Positions 49,301 to 60,700 of a stretch of 64,000 bases of DNA are shown piece by piece (within the stretch, counting starts at the first letter, position 1; every line of letters begins with the position of its first letter). The stretch is from assembly GCA_003864495.1 (NCBI GenBank), contig ML133495.1, positions 1,413,441 to 1,477,440 of the forward strand. The letters run 5' to 3'. The position numbers and the translations under genes were made by a program. The notes below the pieces were generated by a model. That model was not told the DNA's origin. It did not search any database and worked only from the letters and a program-made list of their open reading frames with translations. This DNA is from Nemopilema nomurai (taxonomy: Eukaryota > Cnidaria > Scyphozoa > Rhizostomeae > Rhizostomatidae).

Positions 49301-52300
49301 CATGCTCTTGTTGAGCAAAAACCTTGACAGCAACAGTCTTATCAATGGATTTTGCCTTATACACAGACCCAAACTGTCCCTGGGCAATCATGGTTTCCAG
49401 CTGCACAGGATGAGATCCAATGGCAGGAGAGGGAGGAGGGGAGTAGGCTGGCAGCCTCATTTGCCTCCCTGTCAAACTCCTCTTGTGCCTTCTCCACAAA
49501 TAAATGATAACAGCAATGACAACACAAAACCCAAAACCAGGCACCAGAATGTAATATAAAAGGGACTTTGGCAAATATTCAGGATCTTTTTTTCTACTTG
49601 GGATATCATCCTTGCCGATTGGTGTAACTGTAAAGCAGAGATAAATGGCATTGATATATATATTGGTATGTAAGCACTAAGTAAGCACAACATACTGGAG
49701 ATTTGGAATGCTCAACTTTTCAGTAACATAATATAAGCCCATTATTTCAAAAAGCATAAAACCCATATTTTCAAAAGAACAGTTTTTATTTCAATTCTTT
49801 TAAAGAGAACAAAATTTCAACAATTTGAAATTTTATTATATTTCAAGTTGAGTGAACAAAAGAATGATGCTAAAGTGAAGTTTAGCTACTGATTCAACAC
49901 CTTGCTAAGCCAAGTTCAAGGATTGTAAGAAACAGTAGACAAATATTTTACATACTCAAGTACTTCTTGTCTGATACTCCTCAGAGCAAACAAATGTTGG
50001 AAAATGATGAAAAGCTTACAAAATAAATAACCAGTTGCAGATCAAAAACACCAAGAGATTGTGAGAAGAGCACATGATTGGCTGTCTAATGACCAATCAG
50101 CGTCTACTTCACACCTTATTTAGAAGAGAACAGGTGACCAGACACACTTTCTGTGTACATAGAATCAGATTTTACATGCAAATGTAGACATAGTCCAAAA
50201 CTCTTAAACAAAAAGACAAACTAATACAAATTGACATCAGCAAATGCTTATTTGAAAAAAATATGTTACCCAATAGCAGAATTGATTTGGGCAATGCATG
50301 TTTATCAATTATGAGGCAGATGCCCTTATTATGCAGAGGTTTTCACTGTATGCTGGTGGGATTTCACATGCAGTTTTATTCATTCTTCAAATCTATGGGC
50401 ACTAACTTAATATTTTTTCATCATTATACTTGTTACAATGGTTAACATTCTGGACCTTGTTGTAAGACCCAACTCTCCCATAAATTTACTCACATTTGAA
50501 TCAGCTAGAATTGACTGTTTTTAATATATTAACCATAAAAATGAAAACACAAACACCTACCTGGACGTTCATGCTTCAACATGGTGGTGTTGCTGATGTT
50601 AACATTGCAAAGGTGCCCAATACAACAACAAAAATACAGGTTGTTGTTGTGGTTATGAGTTCCAATGCATTCCTCTTGACTATCTTTTCTTTCATTACAG
50701 TTTTTGACAGGCCAGCATCCCTTCTTTTCAAAAATCACTTCACCAGACAAATTCTTCCAAAGGGCAAAACAACCACTCCCATGCTCACAAGTGGTTGTAT
50801 GGTTACATGTCTTACCAGGTTCTGGGCTTGCATTGCAATGCTTGTCATACTTGTTTAAATAGCTACATTCAATTACACCTACAAAGAGGAAGAATAGTGA
50901 TAAATTGAAAAGAATGTAACAGTGATATAAACCAATTATAAGCATACTATAACCTACGTAAAAAGTGCTGTTTCTAAATAAAAGGTTATCAAGACAAGAT
51001 AGAGCACCTTCTGATCAAGCCTTGGCAGCCAAAATCAACTAAGTAGGTCACCTGCTTATAGGATGCCGGTCACTAAATTGTTCAACCTCTATATTATTCT
51101 TTAAGCAGTATACTATTTGAAAATACTAGGTTACCGAAAACAATGTCAGCATACTTTGTTTAACTGTGGCCAAACAAATTGAACAGCAGATTACAACATT
51201 ATACTCAAAGTATATGGATAAAGAATGGAGTAAAGCTTATGTCAATGCATCAAGATGCTTGTGTCATTACTTATTCATGAAAAATAGGGATTAACATGAA
51301 ACTGAATATGAAACTGAAATCAATCCAGATATAAACACAATCTGAATTTCAAATATTGTCGTGGAGAAGTAGTAGGTTGTATTAGGACACAGTTATTTTG
51401 TTAAGCATGCTTTTGAAAGACAGCTTGAGTATACATTATACCCACTGACATAAGTAGAAACAATACGATATGCAACTATTGAACAAATTTCAAAAACTAA
51501 ATTATTTTTTCCAACACCACAAACTAAATTGACAGAAATTTTGACCAAAATGCTTTGTATTATACTTTCAATAATAATTAGAGAAAGGACCTTTGGAAAC
51601 AATAGCCTGTGTAAACAACATACATCTCTTGAACAAGCTTTCTGCAATTAGATTCGTCTTGTAACATGGCTTCCTTACATATCCCCTACTAACGTATTGT
51701 AAGACTTTTGAACATCAGTAATATAAAATGCAGCAGCAGTGGCATAGTTCCAAGTACATGCGAGGACTGCATGTTATCATGGAAAGTTGAACAAAAGGCA
51801 GTTCCTAACTTTAGTTCATGATTGTTTCTTTCGCAGAACCTTTCGCTAATCAGCGTTACCATAATACGGCCTGCATTAGGCATCACAAAATAATGCAAAT
51901 GTTATTTATGAAATAAAAACTTGCGAAATTGTTGCTAGACCAAGGCTGTTTACGCTTTAATCTTGTAAATCCCTTTCGCTGTGCAACCTTCTTCAGTAAA
52001 ATAAACCAGCAAAAAAATAAAAAGGCAGGCCTGAGGTGTTTATACATATTCACCATAAAATAGAATCATGCAAATGCTAGCAGACACAATTTGCTTTTCA
52101 GGTGAACTTTAAAAGCGGTATTTGAAGTCTCCCAACATGCCAACTAAAACGGCACACTGAATGCAGTCACGAAGGTTCTCGTCAAGCGGCCTGTCCAAGC
52201 CAGGGCTAGGTTCATGAACAAAACATTTAAATGCCCGTATTAGGTACAAAATTGACCATTAAGCATTTACTAAGTCTGCTAGGCTGTAGCTAATTATCAG

Positions 52301-52555
52301 TAACAAGGATTTGAATGTCTGCCAGAAACCAAAGGCATGTTGTAAAGAACAATCGTGAAGAATTGTCAAATGTCAACATGGCCTAAACAAAGTCATCGCC
52401 AATCCGACAACACTGAGTCGGTTCTATGGTAAAGGTTGCTGGAAAGGAAATATTTCACAAGGAAATCAAGAAGATAAGAATAACTCACCCTCAGGCACGC
52501 CACTGCATGGAATTATAGCGAAGATGACAAACAGTAAACTCAACAAGGGCTTCAT
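46325..52555 (-). CDS. ACVR2: Activin receptor type II-like serine/threonine kinase, six exons
   Basis: This is a single-pass receptor kinase of the TGF-beta superfamily; type II receptors bind activin/BMP ligands and phosphorylate type I partners. Exons are 52489-52555, 50561-50878, 48906-49627, 48063-48201, 47167-47297 and 46325-46540 (530 residues), with GT..AG junctions in phase. Exon 1 is a signal peptide ('[15 protein letters not shown]'). Exon 2 is the three-finger ectodomain with 12 cysteines, ending in the family signature '[10 protein letters not shown]' and carrying several N-glycosylation sites. Exon 3 holds the membrane span (about 150-172), the glycine loop 'AQGQFGSV', Lys230, Glu243/245, the catalytic loop and DFG (350-352). 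Exon 4 has '[12 protein letters not shown]', exon 5 '[12 protein letters not shown]' and exon 6 '[14 protein letters not shown]'. Oddities: HRD reads H-C-D (Cys331), and the usual Gly after D-x-Y-x-x is Ser401. Length is close to human ACVR2A/B (512-513). Confidence 0.95.
46984..47053. repeat. 21-bp tandem repeat, about 3.3 copies, in ACVR2-like intron 5
   Basis: The unit catttggaatgtattttgcg + t is repeated at 46984, 47005 and 47026, with one substitution in the third copy ('aatctatttt') and a partial fourth. Being a multiple of three it reads as a heptad peptide on the plus strand, but it sits inside an intron and there is no sign of coding. Confidence 0.85.
48612..48840. repeat. Diverged direct duplication in ACVR2-like intron 3
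   Basis: Two related blocks lie in tandem: about 48612-48722 and about 48752-48838. Both contain 'aaatttctctttttc', 'aactgta' and 'gtcactgaagttg' in the same order. The copies differ by substitutions and a short insertion in the first. There is no coding potential. Confidence 0.7.
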
Positions 52556-55500
52556 CTCCCCATTCGCAGCAGAGCAAGCAGCATAACCTTCCTTACCTCA
52601 CAAATGTCCCGGATGTAGTTGATTGGCATCTCAAACTATATTCAATCCAACTCAATTAAATACCGTAACGATTTCTGGCTCGCTCAGCGCCGGCAGTTTC
52701 TTGTCAAATTTTCGCTTAATTTACAAACTGATAATTGGGGATTGTACAATAAAGAAATTAATAAACTGAGCCGCTCTGCCAAGTTGCAAAGCAAAACTCA
52801 TATGTGATTATGAGGCCGCCAGAAACAGCCTGAAATAACCAAATGATGTCCAGGTATTATCTCATCTTATCTTGGGATACCCTGACTCAATCTTGGGAGT
52901 GAGTGGCAAAAATTAAATTGCCACGCTGGATGTACTTTAAGAACCGTTCTCAATATTATCAACAATCCAATTGGCTATTAGAACGAAAAATTTGTTCCCA
53001 GTATACTTCCGTTTACTTGTACAGGATATTCCTATGCCTTGGGGAGACCTTTTAACAGGGCCCCCTCACTTTCTTGAAAAACAATAGAGCATTTTTAAGC
53101 AACTTTTGTTATGATTGTTAAAATCCCCCTTGACCCTAATATTGTGAAAAGCCAAACAACTATCAGTACGAATTATTTGTCAAGCTAGCAACCGAGACCA
53201 CTTGGTAAACATCGCATATTGTGATTGTTTGATTCTTCAAATCGGCTGTGCTTTGTCACAATACTTTTAACAATCTTCATAAGGATAAACAGCTTTTCCG
53301 TAGATATTTCCTCCATTCTATTTTGATTGGGAATTTCATTATCATACTTCATTTCTTTTGTAGAGGTACGAATTTCCTTAATGACAACAACAGTGCTTTT
53401 TAAGAAGGCATATTGCTCATAAATGTAAAACACTTCGAAATACAGAAGACACCGACTTGTGTCAACCTTGCAAACAGAGACGACCAAATGGTTTTCAGTG
53501 ACTTTCTCGGCGAAAGCTCTTAACTTAGCTAAAATATGTGCAACCATTGGCTAGTAGCATTACCATATTCGAGCTGCTTCAAATGCGACAATAGTTGAGT
53601 AAATTCGAGCAAAGCAAATGTTGCGGCTAATTCAAGCATGCAAACGTGTACCGGGTCTGGTACCCAGGGCAGAAAACGTGTCATCTCAAATCCAGTTATG
53701 CAAGAGCTTGACCAATGATGACGTGGCTCTGGTGACAGACGATAAAGGACAATTACTGCACCTGCTATTACTGCAGGGGTTTATCATCAGGTATCGCTTC
53801 TTGATAGATTTCTCCTTTACCAGCTTTTCGTTTCTATTGATTATCCTTCAAATCATAGTGTTCAAATCAAGACCAGTGTAAGACAAGATTGAAATTTCTG
53901 AAGAACTGAAGCCTTCTCGGCTAGTAAAAAAAAGTTGAATGACACTTAAATGGTAGTCCTCAAAGGGGTCCTCCCTTGATGCAAAGTTTTCAAGTCTATT
54001 GAAGAAACATCAATCTGGCCTGGAATGTCGATCAGGATTGTCGTTGTCATGGAGATAGAGACTGGCTTCGACGATCGAGACGACTGTGAGGTTTCTGAAG
54101 GTCGTATGGAGACCAGGCTTTGCACACGCAATTTCCTTTCCGCGAAAGTTGTTTCCTGCAACCGAACATTGTCTTAAGGATAACCTCTCGACCCAACCTT
54201 TGAGCTTTTTGAACCTTTTTAATTGAAATGTGGCCCCAGTTGAGAAAACTCCTCTTGCACTATTTACTTGTTCACGCGTGACAGCTGATGACCTTCAAAG
54301 AACCCAATTTATCTGTCACATTCATGTCCCAATTGACCGGTTATCAACCAAAGTAACTGGAGCCCCTGGCGTTTTGTGGTGGGGGCCTAGCCTAACCTTC
54401 TACACAAAAGGCATCTTGTTTGCTAGTAACATTATCTAAAATTTTTATGGATGCTTTTGTTATTAGAATCTTTTCTGCTTGAGGGCCTAAAAATCATATC
54501 ATCTGCTTACAAAGGAACTTGGTACAGCTTTATGGATGTATTGGCAAAATCAGGAACGCCTCCACATGAGGGTAAGAGACAGGCCTTTGTAGCAGGCCGT
54601 CAAATACGTTCGTACTCGCTTAGTTTCCCTGTCAATGCACTCTTGCAATAGATTTCTTTGTGTTCTGAGCCTCTCCAGAAGAATGTTCCAAGCTGGGCAG
54701 ATAAACTGCTTTGGCAAAAGTTGCTGTGGGTTGCTTTATTTTGGAACAATATTTAAAATCATGAATGCTACTCCCGTTGCCCTGGCTTTCTTTTGTAAGG
54801 TCTTCAAGTGATGACGTTGATTTTCAAAGAAGAGTTGGCTTTCTCGTTCATCCACTTCGTTGGCAGCTGCCTTGTCATCCATCTGTCGTCCACTTCTTCA
54901 ACTGTGTCATTATCATCCACTCTACAACTGCTTCGCTTTATCCAATCTACAACTCCTTCACCTTATCCACTTTACAGCTTTTCCACCTTAATCCACTCTT
55001 TTAGCCTGCGTTGCTGCACTCGAGTTGGCTGTCATGAGAGACCAAAGCTCCTGCTCCCAGTTGTCTGGATGTTCACAGTAAGCTAGCTAATTAGAATCAT
55101 GTGCCACTATCTTTTGTCTGGAAACTACATCTGGTCCTTGTTGGCCTTTTTAGCCATTGCTTCCACAGTGCTTAAATCATTCTAAAATTTGGAAAATGGT
55201 TCAATGTCTCAATCAACCGTTTTTATTGCATTCGTTTCCCTTTCTGCGCTTAAGATTTCTGCTTTTGAAAAAACACCACACCATTTTGAAGGGTGAAACA
55301 TCGTTCTATGCTATATCGGACCATCTTATAGCTTGCCCTAGTGGCAGGTACGCCTACACAAGAGAAAGGCAGGAGCCATACAAAAGGTGTCTGTATTCCA
55401 TTTTGCTAGTCTATTGATTAATGCAATAGCCTCTTCATAGTCCGTTTAAGTTGTCGGACTCTAAAGGTTTGAATACCCAAGCCACTAACAACTTCCATGC

Positions 55501-57752
55501 ATCTGAGGAGCAGGTGTTAGCTAAAACGGAGTTTTGACCGGAAATTCCCATTTCAACCAAAAGCTATATGGTCTATTACATTAAGGTCATGTTCCCATTA
55601 AATCGAAGGACTGCATTCCTACCCATCAAGAAATTGGCTGTATGCGAATGTTCTTTTTGGAACTCTTGGGTTATTGGATTCTGTCTACTCAGCGATGCGA
55701 AGACAGAAAGATTTCTGACTCTTCTAACGTGAACACACGATGACTGGGCATAAACTGTTCTTACTGCCTCTCGCCTCGCTTCCAAACCGAAACTGACAAT
55801 TTATTTTGCTTGCTTTCATTCATCATCCGGCGCCTGTATACTCTGAAAATAATTGGGCAAAACAATTGAGCAAAAATTCTGGTCTAGCTGTTCTCTCAAT
55901 ATTAAAACTTGCAATGGAAAACATTTCATCAAATATTTAAGGCAGCTCAAAGTCATATGTTTCGACAAGTGTTTGAGAATTTTATGACTGGAAATTCCTT
56001 TTCAAAAGGGAACCTCTCGTTCCCGTCAGCTGAAGGTAAGACCCTAGTGAATTTTCATTTGATGAATATGTTATTTGCTGTTAAATGGCGGCTTTTATGC
56101 AACATATTTGTAGTTTTATCTTTTCGCTAACTTTAATCAAGCTCTTGGATTTTAATCTCTCAAAAGAAGGGCTTTTTGGCAATAGCATTTGCTTAAGACC
56201 GCCACTTAAATTGAACAAAAGAAGACAGTACGTTTTATCGAAACAATTGTAGTTGTTTCTATATTACCTTATTGGGTAAAGTAAAAAGGCTTTCTATATC
56301 AATCAAGTGCAAAAGAAGGCATCGATTAAACTTGATTTACAAAAATAATAGATTGTGTGGCCAGTTTATTCCAAGCTAACTCTACCGGATATTTGCCTTT
56401 CCAGAAAAAACTTTCCCCGTTTCCCAATTCTACGAAAAGTCTTTCTTAAAGATATATGACGCCTTTTTCAAACTAATCCGATCCTAGCTTCATTTCCGTA
56501 CCCCTTTACTAAATTAGGGCCATTTCCACAAAATTATTGTTTATTCAAGACTTTGAGGATGCAGCTTCCTTTCGAGATCAAGAGTAATTATGAACACCCT
56601 TTCAAGATCAGCTCCTCTTCAATGGTGGCCTTTTTAGAACGTATAGCATCAAAAAAACACCTTGAGGACTGAAACAGAGGCAAGGCATAGCATGAACAAA
56701 AATATGCAGAAGTAACCTTCAACAAGTTACTATCATGCATAATCAAGACATGTATATTATCAAATTTGCCATACAATCTAATCCTAGTGGTCTCTCTGCA
56801 AGCTTTGGCGATGTCAGTTTTTATAGCTCGTGTTTTGGATTTTCATGTACGACGCACACATCAAAATTATTAAACCAAGGTTCTGTGGCGCCTTTATCTA
56901 ATCAACTGGGACTTTCATCAACAAGACCAACCAGACTTTGAGTAGATTGAAAGTTATGTCCAAAAACAAGAAAAATAAATATTGTGACATTAATAACAAA
57001 ATCAAGAATATGTTACATGAAAACAAAATATATCTACTTTACGTTAGAAACAGGTTGCATAAAATTGGTACAGACTTTATAGCAATTTCTAGCAAAGGCT
57101 TTCGATACGAACTTCTGAAACAAAAATTTAAATAATTTTTAAAATGCGATCCTTAGTTCATTTTCACAAGCAATTAATCATTGAATTTTCTAGCTTCTAA
57201 AAATCGAGGGTGGATAATTGATCTTGAATTTTCTAGCTTCTAAAAATCGAGGGTGGATAATTGATCTACCGGGAAGGCAGTTTGTAGAAAAAAGGAGTTA
57301 TTTCTGAGTTTTATCCCTGAAGAAGGGTGGCTTCTGCGAAGCAAATTCATGACTAAGGTCTAAATGAACCAGCCCAACGACATCGGTTTTGCCGTTGAAA
57401 CACTTTCCATGATGCTGTTATGAAAAGGAGGTGTTGGCGCTGTTTAAGGTAGTATTGGCGTGCTAAAGGTGGTACGGTGAATCTACGATTTTTAACAGAA
57501 AATTAAAGTTTTGGCAAGGTCGAGGGCTCAAACAATTTCTGGAAAGAGGATGGAACCAAAATTGGCTTCCACTAACCCCTTTCCACTCAAAATTTGTATC
57601 AGAACATTTGATTGTTGAAGAACCCTAAACTATGAGAAACTATGAGACAGAATGTTCTGCTATTCATGGAATGTAGTGTTTTTTTCGCACTATGGTAGAA
57701 TTTGTAATAGTCAAGTCAACATAAGCGGCAAATATCGTTAACGGTCCAAAAG
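52556..57752. other. Non-genic interval (possible unplaced first exon at 53618)
   Basis: This lies between the start of the activin-type receptor and the stop of the DBF4-type gene. The left ~1 kb likely includes the receptor promoter. An ATG at 53618 opens an 87-codon plus-strand frame whose first ~40 residues resemble a mitochondrial leader, but no downstream exon could be found. A degenerate pyrimidine-rich repeat ('tctacaactgcttcgcttta' / 'tctacaactccttcacctta') lies at about 54880-54995. A 43-bp direct repeat lies at 57181-57266. Confidence 0.45.
57181..57266. repeat. 43-bp tandem duplication
   Basis: The unit ttgaattttctagcttctaa through 'gagggtggataattgatc' occurs at 57181-57223 and again, identical, at 57224-57266. 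It lies about 490 bp beyond the DBF4-type stop codon, and may fall in or near that gene's 3' UTR. Confidence 0.93.
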
Positions 57753-60700
57753 CTAAGGTGAATTGGCAAAATACCCTTTGTAGCTGCGACCGTCATAAGC
57801 CGAAGCTATCCTGCAACTTCGTCTAGCGGACAATGGTTTAGAGGCAGGTGTCCCGTCAAGGAAGCTGGCACTCGCGGAATCCCCATGCGCTTGGCTTCGA
57901 ATTGCCCGTGACGTCGCTTCCGGGCTAACTCGATTCGCACCCGAAGAATCAAACAAACTAGTACTAGGCAATTTCAGGGAGAACGACGCGTCTTTGCCGC
58001 ACCGTGGCGTTTCGCTACAACGTTGAGCAGGCCTGTCCTCTGGGGACGAAGTCGGCTGTCTCTGATTACGCGTCAAAGGCTGGCTCTTCTTCCTATTCCT
58101 CCTCAAAGGCGATTCTTGGTCCTCGTCTTCTGAACAATCCTTGTAGCTGGGTCTAGTTGGTGTCGAAAAGAACCTGCGGCTTCTCCTACACCCACGTGGA
58201 GCGTACTCTTCCGCGCCCGAAGATTGTTCATCGAAACAAAATTTCTCTTCAATGTCTACCACATTTTTAGCGGGCGATTCAGTTGCTTCCGAGTTCGTCA
58301 TAGATCCTTTCCGCTGTCTACGACGAGAAGAGTGACTTTTTATCCGACTCCTTTTCATGTGCGACATTTTTTTCTCGTCTCCGCCACTGCCATGGCAACT
58401 ATAGCTGCTATTAGCTGGAGTCGAGAAAAACCTGCCTCGTTTTCGTTGCGTTGCCAGAACGTACTCTTCGTCATCCGACTGTTCTAATGAACTGCTGCCT
58501 TCATTGTCGGCCAATTTAACCGAGGCAGGGGGCCTCCTTTTCGTAGATTCTACCCGACAAGTTGGGCCATTATATTCTTTATGTCCCCTACTTTTTCTTT
58601 GACCGGTCTTTCTTGTGTCAACCTCTCTAGATTGTTTTGGTGTCGTCGGGTAAGAATCGCGTCTGGCAACGGTGGATGCATTGCGCTTCCTCATTTTCAA
58701 ACGCTCGTGCATGGTAACGCCCTTCCTGAAATCGTCATCTAAGAACATGCTGACGTCATTTAACAGTTCGCAATCAGAGTCACGCCGACTGCTGAGCAGC
58801 AAGCTTTTCAGGACCCGGTTCTCCATCACGGCTTGGCCGATGCAAGGGCTAGTTGCCTCGTTGACGGCACTTGCCTGCTGATGGACCACGCCACCGTCTA
58901 CAGGGGGCAAAGGGTTCACCCAAGTAGCAGAATCATCAGCGTGCACCCCAAAGCCGTGTTGGTGCGCATCAGTCTCTTCTACAAAGACGTCGTCCCTAAC
59001 TTCTTCTACCGACGCATTGCGGATATTGCTAGGTTCCTGCAGTGTCACTGGAGTTTTGTTCCTTTCACTTTGGCTGCCATCTTTGAAGTTCGGGCTGCGG
59101 AAGGAGTCTGGCTCGTGCACGGCGCCACATTGGTTGAAGGCCTCCTCTTCGGTCACAAAAACAGTGCTCTCGTGGCTGTCCGGTTCATGATGTCGCCCTG
59201 GGCCATCAATTTGAATCAAAGATGATATAAGAGATTTCTTGCACTTGCTTGCGGATTCTTGCTTATCATTTGCTTCTTTGTTCTTCTCTTGGGACAATTC
59301 GAGGCCACAGAGAATACCATTGACTTCGTTCCTTAGAACCATTTCTGAAGAAGGGGACGAGAATACGCACAAATCATTGACATCGCCAGCGTTTGCATTC
59401 GACTTCGTTGGGTTGTTGCTTGTTCTATTGCCAACAGGAGGGCCAACATTACAACGATTTGCGCCAACATCCTGTGACTTGGACCCGGGTACTGTACCAG
59501 TCAATTGGCTAACAGTATGTACAGCCGTCGAGCTGACTTGATGAGCACTGACTTTTAAAGATACAGAGTCACTTGCAAGGTCGAAATGACCAGGTACCGA
59601 GTCCTTTACGTCGATGCCAGTACCATTCTCCTTTTCAGCGAACGAGCATGCATTATGGCAGTCTCTTCTGGAAAGATCTGGTGTGGTATCACCGTCAGGA
59701 CTGCCTGCATCGGCATTACAGATCGAGCTACTGCCAACAGTGCATCTTGTGCTACTCAAGCTGTCTGTTTCACTTCCCGATTCCGATTCCGAACTACCCG
59801 AAGAACTGTCCTCACCCAGTGCAACAAGCCTACGTTTCTTGGCTTTTACTGGGCTCGAACACACCTCATTACCGAATTCGTCACCAGGGTATTCTTCGTT
59901 GTCGTTTGCTGGTCGTGTGCAACATTCGAGTGACCGTTTCTCGCAGGACTCTTTTGGTGCCTGGTTTTCACTTGCAGCGGGTGCCTCGACATTTTCCCTT
60001 GCAACCTCTGGTTCATCTATCCCTACGTTGCAAACTCCAGCTTCTTCTTCTTCCTTCGAAGGAAAACCGCATGGTGGCGACTTAAGTTTCAAAGGTATGG
60101 CTTCGTTGCACGCATCTTCGTTAATTGTTCCAACTCCTGATTTATCCTCAACCTTCACATCATGCGCTGCAGAAGATTTCACTGCATGCGAAATCATTTC
60201 CTTCACGACCACTCCTCCATCTCCAACGTGATCCTTACAAATGCCGTTGCTATCAATATCTTCCATTACACCTTTATTGCAAGCACCGATACTGGTTTCA
60301 TTTTGCAAGCATTGCTGCCCTGTTAATTCACACTTCGTATTGCACTTTGCAGTAGCAGCCGGCTTAAGATTTACTTCAGGTTTTGTGGTTGACTCGGCGT
60401 TGGCATAACACTGCGGGGATATAACATGATTCCCAATACCCTTTTCTTGATTTTGTTCCAACTCATGGTCTACTAAAGCCTTCATAGAGTCTGACGATAA
60501 TGATAGAACAATCTTTTTGTCGTCCTCCTCCACAACATCACTCCCGTGTGAAGAACTAAAAGAAATGCAAGACCTGGAATATATCCAACATCGAATTTAA
60601 CGCAAACACATGACGTCACCTTCAAGGTGGTCAGGAATGATGGCTTATACATGACGTCATTTTTAAGGAGGTCAGTGGTGAAACGCTCACACATGACTTA

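Noticed and set aside
53185..53547. 120-codon minus-strand frame upstream of the activin-type receptor
   Set aside because: No recognisable domain or conserved motif and no consistent splice partners; it cannot be separated from a chance frame.
58224..60355. Several plus-strand frames of 70-205 codons opposite the DBF4 last exon
   Set aside because: They are antisense shadows of a long coding exon and show no domains.
57753..60533. Stand-alone 926-codon gene starting at 60533
   Set aside because: The first codon is GTG, the frame continues upstream to a good acceptor before 60555, and phase matches the DBF4 zinc-finger exon ending at 60932.
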